DNA of 57,722 nucleotides from DASWNP01 sp036399175 (GTDB taxonomy: Bacteria > Acidobacteriota > Blastocatellia > Pyrinomonadales > Pyrinomonadaceae): contig DASWNP010000039.1 of assembly GCA_036399175.1 (NCBI GenBank), forward strand, positions 1-57,722, in the 5' to 3' direction. Made by a program: the position numbers and the translations under genes. How positions within the stretch are numbered: position 1 is the first letter of the stretch; each line of letters begins with the position of its first letter. The notes beneath the pieces were generated by a model. It was not told the DNA's origin and ran no database searches. It saw only the letters and a program-made list of their open reading frames with translations. Below are positions 14,881 to 24,352 of the stretch, piece after piece.

Positions 14881-17127
14881 ATGAACGTTAACAAACTGTC
14901 CGGTTGGCTGCCGCAGTCGCTCAGGGGCGGCGGCATGACGGCGCTTTTGGCGCGCAATAAAGATTTGTTGCTGCCGGTCGGGCTGGTGCTCGCCATCGGC
15001 ACTTTCTTCGTGCAAATCCCGACGTGGCTCATCTCCATCCTGCTGCTGCTGAACCTCGCCTTCGCCGTCGTCATTCTCTCCCGCTCGCTCTACCTGAAAA
15101 CACCTCTGGAGTTTACTGCCTACCCGACGCTGCTGCTGCTGACGACGATTCTGCGCCTGTGCCTGAGCGTCTCCGTGATGCGGAGCGTGCTTTTGAAGGG
15201 GCACGCGGGCGAGGTCATCGAGACCATCGGGCGCATCAGCGCAGGCGACGTGGTCATCGTCGGCGGCGTGATGTTTCTCGCCATTCTGGTCGTGCAGTTC
15301 ATCGTCGTCGCCAAAGGCTCGGAGCGCGTCGCGGAGGTGGCCGCACGCTTCACGCTCGACGCCATGCCGGGCAAGCAGATGTCCATCGACGCCGATTTGC
15401 GCTCCGGCCTCATCCCGCAGGACGAGGCGCGGCGGCGTCGCTCGGCGCTGACGAGAGAGTCGCAGCTCTACGGCGCGATGGACGGCGCGATGAAATTCGT
15501 CAAGGGCGATTCCATCGCCACCATCATCATCGCTTTCATCAACATCTTCGCCGGGTTCGCCATCGGCGTCTACAACCGGGGCATGACGCTCGGCGAGGCC
15601 GCGCATCACTACACGATTCTGACCATCGGCGACGGCCTGGCCGCCAGCATCTCGTCCATCCTCATCACCGTCTCGGCGGGCATCATCGTCACACGCGTCA
15701 CGACCGAAGAGGACGACGACAACATCAGCAGCGACATCGGCAAACAACTCTTCACCAACCCGAAACCTCTCTTCATCGCGGCGGCGCTCATGCTCCTGCT
15801 CGGGCTCATCCCTTCGATGCCGAACATTCTGCTGCTCATCATCGGCGGCGCGCTGGCTGCGGCAGGCTTCTTTCTCTACCGCGCGCAGCAGAGAGCAGCC
15901 ATCGAAGAGGCCGAGCATCTGGCGAAACTCGGCGAGACGAAGGGCGACGATCCCCTCCAGTTCAGCGCGACCGTCCCGCTCGCCATCGTCGTCGGCGAAG
16001 GGCTCGCGCCTCTTGTTGACCCGAACACGCCCGAAGGCGCACGCTTCCGCGCCTCGCTGCCGAGGCTCCGCCACGCAATCTACTACGACCTCGGCGTGCT
16101 TCTACCCTACATCCACGTCAACAGCGCCACGGGCGAATCGAATCTCAAGCCGGACGAGTACGTTATCGCGCTCAAGGAGATTCCGGTTGACCGGGGAAAG
16201 ATTCGCCCCGAGTGCGTCTTTGTGAACGACTCGGCGAGAAACCTCGAACCGTTTCTCATCGAAGGCGAAGAGGTGCTCAACCCGGCAGACCTCAAGCCGG
16301 GCGCTTGGATTCCAGCCGAGCAGAGATACAAGGCCGAGGCCGCCAACCTCAAGATTTGGGAGCCGGCCGAGGTCATCACGCTTCACATGTCGAACTTGAT
16401 GAAGAGGTTCGCTTACCAGTTCATAGGGATTCAGGAAGCGCAGTCGATGCTCGAATATCTCTCGCGCTCGGGGATGGCGCGCACGGTCGAAGAGGTGATT
16501 CCGACGCCAATTTCTTTGACGGTCTTCGCCGACGTGCTCAGGCGTCTGGTGCAGGAGGGTATCTCCATCCGCGACATGAAATCCATTCTCGACGCCCTCT
16601 CGGCATGGGCGAGGGTGGAGAGCGAAGACCCGGCCTACCTGACCGAGTACGTGCGCATCTCTCTGAGCCGCCACGTCACCTTCACCTACACGCGCGGCAG
16701 AGACGTGCTCTTCGTCTACAAGCTCGACCAGGAGATAGAAGACATCATTCACGGCTCTCTCCAGCCGGACTCGAAGCAGAGAAAGGCGATTATGAATCTC
16801 GACCCTGATTTGGCCGAAGACATCGTCGCCGCCATCCGGCGCGAGATTCCCGAGCCGCTGCCGAGCGCGCAGAAGCCTGTCATCCTCACCCATTTCAATC
16901 TGCGACGCTTCGTGCGAAAGATAGTCGAAGTCGAGTTTCCGCTGCTCGCCGTTATCTCCTACGCGGAGATTCCGCCCGACGTGCACGTGCAGGTCTTGAA
17001 TAACATCGCCATACGCCCGCCGCAGTCGCTTCTCGGCGGAGGCGACGAAGACGATTTCGACTTCGACGAAGAAGATAGAGAAGAGCTTGCCGCGAGCGGT
17101 TATCGCGCGCTGTCAGACGACTTTTGA
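14881..17127 (+). CDS. sctV: T3SS export gate protein SctV (FlhA/FHIPEP family)
   Basis: The product has 748 residues, or 749 if translation starts at the GTG at 14878; GAGG lies 7-10 bases upstream of either. The N-terminal half has about eight membrane helices and the FHIPEP family blocks (EFTAYPTLLLLTTILRLCLS, RVAEVAARFTLDAMPGKQMS, IDADLRSGLI). The C-terminal half is the cytoplasmic nonamer-forming domain that docks chaperone-substrate pairs. The end is acidic (GGGDEDDFDFDEEDREE). The GDGLAASISSILITVSAGIIVTR segment is intact. The gene follows the FHA-domain gene and probably shares its transcript. Confidence 0.96.
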   Translation: MNVNKLSGWLPQSLRGGGMTALLARNKDLLLPVGLVLAIGTFFVQIPTWLISILLLLNLAFAVVILSRSLYLKTPLEFTAYPTLLLLTTILRLCLSVSVMRSVLLKGHAGEVIETIGRISAGDVVIVGGVMFLAILVVQFIVVAKGSERVAEVAARFTLDAMPGKQMSIDADLRSGLIPQDEARRRRSALTRESQLYGAMDGAMKFVKGDSIATIIIAFINIFAGFAIGVYNRGMTLGEAAHHYTILTIGDGLAASISSILITVSAGIIVTRVTTEEDDDNISSDIGKQLFTNPKPLFIAAALMLLLGLIPSMPNILLLIIGGALAAAGFFLYRAQQRAAIEEAEHLAKLGETKGDDPLQFSATVPLAIVVGEGLAPLVDPNTPEGARFRASLPRLRHAIYYDLGVLLPYIHVNSATGESNLKPDEYVIALKEIPVDRGKIRPECVFVNDSARNLEPFLIEGEEVLNPADLKPGAWIPAEQRYKAEAANLKIWEPAEVITLHMSNLMKRFAYQFIGIQEAQSMLEYLSRSGMARTVEEVIPTPISLTVFADVLRRLVQEGISIRDMKSILDALSAWARVESEDPAYLTEYVRISLSRHVTFTYTRGRDVLFVYKLDQEIEDIIHGSLQPDSKQRKAIMNLDPDLAEDIVAAIRREIPEPLPSAQKPVILTHFNLRRFVRKIVEVEFPLLAVISYAEIPPDVHVQVLNNIAIRPPQSLLGGGDEDDFDFDEEDREELAASGYRALSDDF

Positions 17128-17156
17128 GGTAGCGCGCCGGTCGAGCTTTTGCGCGT

Positions 17157-18077
17157 TTAGCGCGGGGCGGACGAGGGGCGGAATTTTGAAGGGTCGCGCG
17201 CCGCGCCGCCGGGCGGGCACGGGCCGCGATAGAAGTCGATTTTGAAGCGAGGCGGGGCGCTTTTGCCGCCCGCCGTCGTTCGTCGAATCACGCCGGAGGT
17301 GATGCGCGCTTCGCGCTCGCTGTCGCAGGTGTCCTCGTCAATCACGCCGAAGTCTTTAATCAGCTTCAGCCGCCCGTCGCCTATCTCTACGAGCCTCGCC
17401 CACGAAAGATTGATGCCCCGGTTGAAGTAGCTCGCCCCGAGCAGTAGCTCGTTTATCCGGTCGCCGTTCAAATCGCTCAGGCGCAGGATGCTGGCGTAGT
17501 GATTGACGCGGCGTAGAAAATTGTCGCCGCCAACATTGATGCGAGCCGCGAGTTGATCGCCCTCGAAGATTGCCAGTTGCGCTTCGGGCACGGGCTCGGC
17601 GTCGGTCGCCGTCTCTCCGGCGTTGTTCGGTTGAATCAGGTAGGCAGTCTGCCGCGCGCCCGCTTTGGTGAACGCCCCCGTAGCCGCGCTCCTAATCAAA
17701 GGCTCATACTTCTCGAAGCCCTCGCCATAAACCGCGAAGAAAATTTTACGTAGCTCTTCCGGCGACAATTCCGGGCGCGGGAAAGCCTTGTCCTTTCTGT
17801 AGTCGAAAAGCACGAGGTCAGGGTCGTCGGCGCCGGGCGCGACGTGAGAGGCGGGCTCGGGCGTGACGGGGCTGTCGCCCCGGTTGGGCGTCTGCGACGT
17901 TGAAGGTGCGGTGCTGACGACGGGAGGAAATTCGCGCGGGGCAGCAGGGGGTGGCTCGTTTTCGGAGGCGCAGGAGACGGCGAGCAAAGCGAGGACGAAG
18001 AGAATGAGAGTGAGCGGAGCGTTCGGCGAAAATCTTCGGCGGAGGTGGGTACTGCGTTGTGGCGACTGCTCATTCAT
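17157..18077 (-). CDS. Lipoprotein with a VCBS/FG-GAP-like repeat
   Basis: The 306-residue product has a lipoprotein signal (LALLAVSC, lipid Cys at about 36), a Pro-rich linker and a folded domain. LRLSDLNGDRINELLLGASY recalls the calcium-binding DLNGDG loop of VCBS/FG-GAP repeats. The function is unknown. Its start overlaps the stop of the next lipoprotein gene by four bases (ATGA), so the two are translated together. Both lie between sctV and the LysM gene and may be envelope parts of the T3SS or unrelated passengers. Confidence 0.7.
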   Translation of the reverse strand: MNEQSPQRSTHLRRRFSPNAPLTLILFVLALLAVSCASENEPPPAAPREFPPVVSTAPSTSQTPNRGDSPVTPEPASHVAPGADDPDLVLFDYRKDKAFPRPELSPEELRKIFFAVYGEGFEKYEPLIRSAATGAFTKAGARQTAYLIQPNNAGETATDAEPVPEAQLAIFEGDQLAARINVGGDNFLRRVNHYASILRLSDLNGDRINELLLGASYFNRGINLSWARLVEIGDGRLKLIKDFGVIDEDTCDSEREARITSGVIRRTTAGGKSAPPRFKIDFYRGPCPPGGAARDPSKFRPSSAPR

Positions 18078-18865
18078 TTCGATGTCATGTCGATGACGGC
18101 GATGAAAGTGATGCGTGCGCCCGGTCGCACGCGGTCTGACTTGTGCCAGCCGTCCTCCATATCTTCTTTCTTCATAGAGTAGACGCCGGCGGGTTCTTTA
18201 CCGTCCGCGCCTGCGAGGTGAAAGGAGAGGTTGCTGACTTCCTGCGGCTTGAAGGCCGCAAACTCTGTGGGCGGCTGGAAGAAAAGCTCGGGCGTGCCGT
18301 AGGCTTTCACGGCATCTTCGACGGGGCTGCCCGGTCGGACGCCTGCCGCCGTCGCGTGGCGCGCGTCGCTCGTCATCAGCGAGCGGATGGGATCGTCATC
18401 GGCGGGCAGCTCGTCGGCGGTGGTCTCATCCATGCGGCGCGTTCTGACGAAGAGCACGTCTTTGCCGCCGACGCCGACGGCCACGTCCGCCGTTTCGTCC
18501 GGGCGAACTGTGGCGAGATGAAACTTCGCGCCGGGAAAAAGCTTTTTCAGCTCGCCGAATGACATCCCGAGACGCACGCGGCCGATGCCGCGCGACGTGA
18601 TGAGAAAATCTCCCGCCGCGTCGGTGCTGTTCTGGTTCGCCGTCCTGCCCGGCTGTTCCGGCGTAGATGAATTCACGCCCGCGCTCCTGTCGCTCGTCTG
18701 CTGCGTGTTTGAAATCTGCTCTACGTTTGAAACGGGCGCGTGCCCCGCCGTCTGCTCAGCGCCGCAACCCGCGAGGAGCGACGACGAGCAAAGGCAGAGG
18801 ACGAACAGCCACCCTCGCGCAAGTTTCTTCCAGCTTTGTGCGCCGCGTCGGCTCTCTCCGCTCAT
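18074..18865 (-). CDS. Lipoprotein of unknown function
   Basis: With the start at 18865, the product has 263 residues and a lipoprotein signal ending in SSLLAGC (Cys at about 32). After a polar linker comes LITSRGIGRVRLGMSFGELK, a pattern seen in small BamE/SmpA-like lipoprotein domains. The ORF runs on to 18991, but the extra 42 residues before the signal are unlikely; there is no clear ribosome site at either place. It comes six bases after the LysM gene when the longer ORF is used, so it may be cotranscribed with it from the promoter at 21211. Confidence 0.65.
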   Translation of the reverse strand: MSGESRRGAQSWKKLARGWLFVLCLCSSSLLAGCGAEQTAGHAPVSNVEQISNTQQTSDRSAGVNSSTPEQPGRTANQNSTDAAGDFLITSRGIGRVRLGMSFGELKKLFPGAKFHLATVRPDETADVAVGVGGKDVLFVRTRRMDETTADELPADDDPIRSLMTSDARHATAAGVRPGSPVEDAVKAYGTPELFFQPPTEFAAFKPQEVSNLSFHLAGADGKEPAGVYSMKKEDMEDGWHKSDRVRPGARITFIAVIDMTSK

Positions 18866-18997
18866 CACGTTTCGGAATTGTAACACCGACGAGGCGCGTC
18901 GCAATCGGAGAATATCAAAGTCGCAAGGCGAGATGGTTCGCTCGCCCGTCGGCGTTTCACATGCGCCGTTTGAAAAAACTCTCTGCCGCAAAAACTC

Positions 18998-21142
18998 TCA
19001 GCCGCGCCCGACATCGACGAGCACGTATTTAAACTCTTCCTGTCCGCCGAGCGATTGCCAGAAGGCATCGAAGTCTGCCTGCTTGAGTGTTTGGCAACCC
19101 GCCGAGCCGGTGAAATTGCCTCTGCCGCCGCGATGGAAATACATCGTGCGTCCCGAGTTGAGGTTGGCGCGATTGGTGACGGGGTCGCGCCCGTCGATAT
19201 TGCCGTCGTGATTGGTGTCGCGCTCGGCGATGATGTCGCGCGTCGGTCGGAGGATGTTGCGTCCGGCGGCGTCCTGCGAGCGTCCGAAGCCTGAGCGAAA
19301 CTCTTTGCGGAAAGTGTAGGAGCCTTCGGGGATGCGGCCGAGGTCGCCGCGAGAGTCGCCGCCTGCGTTGATGGTCGTGACGTTGTGACCGGCGCGACGA
19401 TTGGCGGGCGTGTCTTCGTAGTAGGCCGCCGGTTCGGTGTTGCCGCGAAATTCGCTGACGTGTCGCGTGCCGTTGCGGTCAGTCCAGAGGACGACGAAGC
19501 GGTCGTCGTAAGCGCCGAGCCCGTTGTTGGCGCGCGTGCTGGTGGGAACTCTGAGGCCGAGGATGACGCGGCGACCGGCGGCCAAGTCCTGACGCGCGCT
19601 CGCGCTTCCGTGTCTCTGAATGTAGCCCGCGTAGAGGTCGTATTTCTGCGCGGTGGTCATCCCTTCGGTGTTGGGCAAACCCGCGCGTTCGGTTCGCGCG
19701 TCGGGCCTCTGGCCTTCAACTCTCGCAGCATTTCTTTCGAGCGTCGCCAGCGTGGTTTGACCGATTCTGCCCTCGCTCCCGGCGGGCGGGCGCAGGCCGT
19801 GTTCGCGTTGAAACGCCTCGACGGCGCGCTCGGTCTGCGTGCCAAACTTGCCGTCCGCCTCGATGCCGAGCAGCCTCTGGATGTGGCTGACGGCTTCGCC
19901 CTGCTGGCCGCGACGAAGGACGGCGCGACCGGCGCGCACGTCTTTAAGCGACGGGGCGGGCTCGTAGCGGTTAGCGGTCGGCGACTGAACAGGGTTCGTC
20001 CTCTCCGGCTGCGGGTTGGTCGTCTGGCGGCGATAGCCTCGCGCGGTCAGCGCGCGGACAAGCTCGTTGGTGCGGCGCGTCTGGTCTGCGCGGAGTTTGA
20101 CGGGGTCGTTGTCGAAGCCGCTCGCGCTCAGTCTTCCGGTCGCAGGGTCGATGTAAGAGCGCATGCGCGCTTCGATGATATTTTGCGGGGTGACGCCTTC
20201 GCGGCTGAGGCGCGATAACTGATTGAGGAAGCGACCGGCGGAGCGCGGCGACTGCGTGTAGAGGTCGTAGTAGCTGGAGGCGAGCAGGGAGTTGTTCGGG
20301 TCGAGACCGGCGCGGCGCGCGGCTTCGACGTAGCGCGGCGTGACTCGTCTCAACTCCTGCTGCCAGATGCGGTCGGCCTCTTCGGGCGTGCGCGCGCGTC
20401 CGCCCTGATACGAAAAAGAGCCGATGTTGTGCACCTCGTTGCCGGGGTCTGTGTGGCCTCGATAGCTGCCGCGAAAGCCGCCCGAAGGCGTGCGGTTGCC
20501 CTCGGACGTGCCGACGATGATGGCCGCTTCGGAGCTTGAGCCGCCGCGCAGGAAGGTGTCGAGATTAACGGGAGCGAAGCCGTTGCCATCGACGGGCTGC
20601 GTTCTCGCGTTGTCGGTGCGCGGTGTCTCGTCGGTGCGCGGCGCTTGCGTGCGCGTCTCTGTTCGCTCCGGTCTCGGCGTCTCGTTCGGGCGCGTGCGCG
20701 CAGGCTGCCTGACCTCGTTCTGACCTTCTTCGCGCGCGGATGGACGCGCGGGCAGGCGAAGACGCTGGCCGGGATAAATCAGTCGAGGGTTACGCAGTTG
20801 GGCGTTGGCTTCAATCAAACGCTCAAGGTCGATGCCTCGCTGCGCGGCGATGTCCCACATGGTATCGCCGGGCTTGACGGTGTAAGAGGTCGGAGTCGAA
20901 CGGTTCGCGCCGTTTCGACGAGCGGCGCGGGGCGCGGGGATGTTCAGAGTTTGGCCTGCGAAAATACGGTCGGGGTTGCGAATCTGTTTGTTGGCTTCGA
21001 GCAGTTCTTCGAGCGTCAGATTGTAAAGGGCTGCGAGCTGGGAGAGCGTCTCTCCCGCGCGGATGAGGTGACGACGGTCGCCGTTTGCGACGCTAGCCTG
21101 CGCTCTCTCAGTCGAACTGGCCGAACGATTGATGCCGCCCAT
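18998..21142 (-). CDS. LysM / PG-binding / L,D-transpeptidase-like protein, putative T3SS substrate
   Basis: The 714-residue product has no signal peptide. Two LysM domains lie at about 24-70 and 86-131, then a Thr/Pro/Arg-rich linker, a helical region (about 205-340) that may be another hydrolase-like unit, and a PG_binding_1 domain at about 405-465 (LRRGQQGEAVSHIQRLLG). A C-terminal domain from about 510 ends with YFHRGGRGNFTGSAGCQTL, like the H...SxGC active site of L,D-transpeptidases. An EF-hand-like loop (DTNHDGNIDG) lies in that domain and could make it calcium dependent. The sigma-28-type promoter and missing signal suggest export by the T3SS, to remodel the wall or to attack that of another cell. 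Confidence 0.8.
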   Translation of the reverse strand: MGGINRSASSTERAQASVANGDRRHLIRAGETLSQLAALYNLTLEELLEANKQIRNPDRIFAGQTLNIPAPRAARRNGANRSTPTSYTVKPGDTMWDIAAQRGIDLERLIEANAQLRNPRLIYPGQRLRLPARPSAREEGQNEVRQPARTRPNETPRPERTETRTQAPRTDETPRTDNARTQPVDGNGFAPVNLDTFLRGGSSSEAAIIVGTSEGNRTPSGGFRGSYRGHTDPGNEVHNIGSFSYQGGRARTPEEADRIWQQELRRVTPRYVEAARRAGLDPNNSLLASSYYDLYTQSPRSAGRFLNQLSRLSREGVTPQNIIEARMRSYIDPATGRLSASGFDNDPVKLRADQTRRTNELVRALTARGYRRQTTNPQPERTNPVQSPTANRYEPAPSLKDVRAGRAVLRRGQQGEAVSHIQRLLGIEADGKFGTQTERAVEAFQREHGLRPPAGSEGRIGQTTLATLERNAARVEGQRPDARTERAGLPNTEGMTTAQKYDLYAGYIQRHGSASARQDLAAGRRVILGLRVPTSTRANNGLGAYDDRFVVLWTDRNGTRHVSEFRGNTEPAAYYEDTPANRRAGHNVTTINAGGDSRGDLGRIPEGSYTFRKEFRSGFGRSQDAAGRNILRPTRDIIAERDTNHDGNIDGRDPVTNRANLNSGRTMYFHRGGRGNFTGSAGCQTLKQADFDAFWQSLGGQEEFKYVLVDVGRG

Positions 21143-21210
21143 GCTGTTTTAACTCCCTCCCCTCAAAGTCGCCGCACGCCTCGAATCTCAATGGAAATCT
21201 TCTACTTTAA

Positions 21211-21237
21211 TTATCGTCGGTTCGGCGAAAATGTTGC
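21211..21237 (-). promoter_or_regulatory. Sigma-28-type promoter, GCAA-N15-GACGATAA
   Basis: On the minus strand GCAA (21237-21234) is followed after 15 bases by GACGATAA (21218-21211), one base off GCCGATAA. The spacer CATTTTCG matches the other sites. It lies about 70 bases before the LysM gene. Confidence 0.78.
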
Positions 21238-21322
21238 TTGAAGCAGACTTTTTTAGAGCAGTTTCCAGAAGGATGTAGCACGTTCATTTGCAGACTGTTA
21301 GGGCAGGATTTATCGGGGCGAC

Positions 21323-22234
21323 TTAGTTGGAGGGTTGATTTCCGAGTAGTTCGAGCGGCAGGCGTTGGTAGACGGGGTTGTTGGCTTCGTGTTGGCGTTC
21401 GAGCCAGTCGAGAGGCACGCCTGCGCTGGAGGCGAGCCCGCAAAGCGCGATGCCTGGCAGCCAGAGGTAGAGTTTCGGGTGATGATTTACGTCGCGCTCA
21501 ACGAACTCCTGGAGGCGTTCGAGCGCGCGGTCAACGACCGAGGCGAAGCTCTTCAGGGTCTCTTCGGACTCGTCGAGCGTCTGGCCTGCTTCCGCCGCTT
21601 CCGCTTCGGAGACGATGCGCCCCGCGACGGCGGCCAGAAGCACGCAGACCGCTTCGTGCTCGCTGTTTCGCCATGCGGCTTCGAGGGGGTCTGGAAACTG
21701 TCGCTCCCACCATTCGCGTTCGTTCTCGACGCGCGCGGCTTCGAGCATCTGGCAGGCTTCGCGCGCCTTCGCCTGCTCGCGCTCGATGACGGCGCGCGCG
21801 ACGAGCGCATAGCCTTCGGCGAGACGAAAATGTGTGCGCGAGCCGAGGAATGCGCGCGCCTCGCGTAAGATACCCGTGCGCGGGTTCGGGTCGGCGGCGG
21901 CAAGGGCGATGAAGGCGTCGCGCTCTCGGGCAGCGATGGAAGCGTGCAGGCCGAGGATGTACTGTTCGGGGTTCGGGTCGAAGCCGGGACGACGACGAAG
22001 GAAGCCGCGAGCGAGCGTGCGCGCCGCTTCCCCGAGCAGGCGGCGCGTCGTGCCGACGCTGCGGTAGAGCTTCCACTCGAAACAGGCCGCGCGCCAGCAG
22101 GAGTTTGCCAGAGGCTGAAGCGACGCTCCGTCGCGCGCGGAGGCGGTGCGATAAGTCGCCATCATCTGACGCTCGTGTTTGAGCGAGCGATGGTCGTAGT
22201 CGTCGTTGGATTGGCCGCCGTGAAAAGAGGACAT
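21323..22234 (-). CDS. Helical protein, possibly Imm49-like
   Basis: The 303-residue product is all helical, soluble and without a signal peptide. Its end (HHPKLYLWLPGIALCGLASS, then a short AGVPLDWLE) recalls the C-terminus of the Imm49 immunity family, where a helix with L.LP...LA.LA precedes a G..v motif. This is a weak, memory-based likeness. It is the last gene of the sctI operon. If the likeness holds, it could protect the producer from a secreted cell-wall or other toxin of this locus. A T3SS regulator or chaperone is the other option. Confidence 0.5.
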   Translation of the reverse strand: MSSFHGGQSNDDYDHRSLKHERQMMATYRTASARDGASLQPLANSCWRAACFEWKLYRSVGTTRRLLGEAARTLARGFLRRRPGFDPNPEQYILGLHASIAARERDAFIALAAADPNPRTGILREARAFLGSRTHFRLAEGYALVARAVIEREQAKAREACQMLEAARVENEREWWERQFPDPLEAAWRNSEHEAVCVLLAAVAGRIVSEAEAAEAGQTLDESEETLKSFASVVDRALERLQEFVERDVNHHPKLYLWLPGIALCGLASSAGVPLDWLERQHEANNPVYQRLPLELLGNQPSN

Positions 22235-22303
22235 GAGAGACGGGCGCGCAAGGCGTGGAAAGAATTGCGCGCTTCAGGTCGAAGCAGGGGCGGGCGCTTA
22301 AGC

Positions 22304-24232
22304 TCAGGCGGGCGCGAGCCCCGCCAACTCGCCCGCGCCGCCCGGCAGAAGCTTCGCCACGCTGAAGGAGTTTTCGGCGGCGACGCCCTCGTTGACCGAA
22401 CCGCTCAGAAGCACCGTGTAGAGACGACCGTCGGCCAGAGCCATCTCCAGCATCTCTCCGAGCAGGTTGTGGTCGGCGTGCAGGGAATCTTTGAGTCGCT
22501 CGATGAGCGCGCGCATCCAGCCTTCGCTGAGCGGCTGCTGCCCGAACATCGACTCCAGCTCTGAAGCGTTGATTTGCACCTGCACGGCGGCGTAGCGCGG
22601 CGCGTTGAGCGTTCGACCGTCGAAGCCTATCAGGGAGTAGAGCGCGTCGAAGCCGTAGATGAGCAGGGGCGAAAGGCGCGTCGGGAAATGGTCGGCCTCG
22701 AAGATGCCGCCGAAGAGGCCGCCCTGTGTGCCGAGCAGGAGCAGTTGGTCGAGCCTGAGCGGAGTGCCGTCGGGCGCAACGAGCGTGCGCCCTTTAGCGT
22801 CGAACAACTGGCCGTTGAGCGCGGCGATGAAGCGCGCTATCTCGGCGCGCGCGGCGCGACCGGGCAGAGTCGGCAGCATCGAGAGCAACGCTTCGGCCTC
22901 GCCGTCTGCGCCGAGTGTCGCGCCCGCCTGACCGGGAAAGAGTCCGCCCTCTTCCGCAACGCCCGGCTGAGCGCCGCCCTGTGCTCTGCCGCCGAGTTTC
23001 TGCCATGCACGCTCGATAGCATCGAGCGTGTGCATCAATTCCATCATCTCGCTGGCGATGCGCGCGCGGCCTGTGAGCGGGTAAGGGTTGTGCGCGTCGG
23101 GGGTCGGCTGAAACGCGCCCGAGCGCAAATCGCGCCAAAGCTCCGAGGCGCGAACGCGCTCCTGCGGCGTGCTCGCGCCCCCTCTGCCCTCCAACTGCCG
23201 CCCGAGAAAATTGAAGATGCGCTCTTCCGCGCGGCGGACAACTTCGCCGCCCGTCTTCTCCAGATTCGCCAGATGCCTGACGATGCGCACGACGCTCGAC
23301 AGCTCGCGCACCGCTTCGCGGACAATCGCTTTCGGCGTCTCGCCCCGCGCGAGCGCGCCTTCGAGCGTGCGGTTGAACTTTTTCGAGAACTTCTCGACGT
23401 ACTTCTCAAGCTGCTGGCTGCTCGCCGCATTGAGCGCGCGCAGCGCCTTGTTGCCGACGGCGCGCGTCGTGCCTTCGAGCACTTCGCGCAGATGCGTGGG
23501 CAGATTCTCGACGCTCTTTTTATCACCCTTCAGGTAATCGAGAAGCGAACGCTCCGAGGCGCGCGCCTCGCGTCGCAACTGCGCCAACTCGCGCCGCGTC
23601 GAATTTAGCTGCGAGCCCTGCTCAGGCAAAGGCGACTCGCTCGGTTTCAGTTTCACTTCGGACGAGCCGTTGTTTCCGTTACCGCGCCCGTTCGATTCGT
23701 GCCGATTGACGCTCGCGCCTCTGTTGTGTGCGTGCTCGGGCGCATCGTCGCGGATGCGCCCGCCCCCGCGCGCGTGTTGGCTTTGCGCTTCGCCGTTTCG
23801 ATGAGCTTCGCCGTTCGGCGTGTGGCGGTCGGCCTTGTTCTGCTGTTTGGCGTCGGTTTGAGGATGCTCCTGATGCCGGAGCACCTTCGTTGTGTTGGAG
23901 GTCTGTTTTTCGAGGGCGCGCAGGACGCGCGCGTCGCGCGCTTCAAGCTCGCGCAGTTGCGCGGGCAGCTCATTTTTCTTCTGCTGCTGGCGTTGCGGAT
24001 TCTCGACGCGCTGGTCTTTGAGGGCTTGCCGTGCGGCCTGGTCGGGATTCGTGCGTGCCGCCTCGCCCGCCGGATGCCTGTTGTCTGCGGCTTCATTCGG
24101 CTTCGGAGGACGCGCCTGAACACTGGCCTGCTTGGCCGTCGCCGCTTGCCTGCCGGTCGGCTGAGCGTGGCTTTGAAGATGGGATGGAAGTGCCGGAGTC
24201 TGCGTCCCGCTTTTGATTTTCGGGTCACTCAT
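22304..24232 (-). CDS. Large protein of unknown function in the sctI operon, probable substrate
   Basis: The 642-residue product begins with about 190 low-complexity residues rich in Gln, Asn, Arg, His and Ala, with no signal peptide. A helical region follows (about 205-345, including LREVLEGTTRAVGNKALRAL and EKYVEKFSKKFNRTLEGALA). A more globular C-terminal third has aromatic and Gly-rich segments (FGGIFEADHFPTRLSPLLIY). The polar start is typical of T3SS-exported proteins. I know no family. Its gene lies between the lytic transglycosylase and the Imm49-like gene. It could be a gatekeeper, a tip or a translocator protein. Confidence 0.65.
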   Translation of the reverse strand: MSDPKIKSGTQTPALPSHLQSHAQPTGRQAATAKQASVQARPPKPNEAADNRHPAGEAARTNPDQAARQALKDQRVENPQRQQQKKNELPAQLRELEARDARVLRALEKQTSNTTKVLRHQEHPQTDAKQQNKADRHTPNGEAHRNGEAQSQHARGGGRIRDDAPEHAHNRGASVNRHESNGRGNGNNGSSEVKLKPSESPLPEQGSQLNSTRRELAQLRREARASERSLLDYLKGDKKSVENLPTHLREVLEGTTRAVGNKALRALNAASSQQLEKYVEKFSKKFNRTLEGALARGETPKAIVREAVRELSSVVRIVRHLANLEKTGGEVVRRAEERIFNFLGRQLEGRGGASTPQERVRASELWRDLRSGAFQPTPDAHNPYPLTGRARIASEMMELMHTLDAIERAWQKLGGRAQGGAQPGVAEEGGLFPGQAGATLGADGEAEALLSMLPTLPGRAARAEIARFIAALNGQLFDAKGRTLVAPDGTPLRLDQLLLLGTQGGLFGGIFEADHFPTRLSPLLIYGFDALYSLIGFDGRTLNAPRYAAVQVQINASELESMFGQQPLSEGWMRALIERLKDSLHADHNLLGEMLEMALADGRLYTVLLSGSVNEGVAAENSFSVAKLLPGGAGELAGLAPA

Positions 24233-24352
24233 CGGGAAAGCGCCTCCAACGAAACGACGGAGAGAGCGTGCGACGACGGCGAGCGGGCGTCGCTTTCAAA
24301 GCTCGTCGGCACGACTGTCATGCCGAACACTGACGGCGCGCTCACGAACGCT

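Noticed and set aside
14851..16074. Long open frame of 407 codons on the minus strand opposite sctV.
   Set aside because: It lies fully within sctV, is rich in Arg, Asp, Glu and His as expected from GC-rich antisense, and has no domain.
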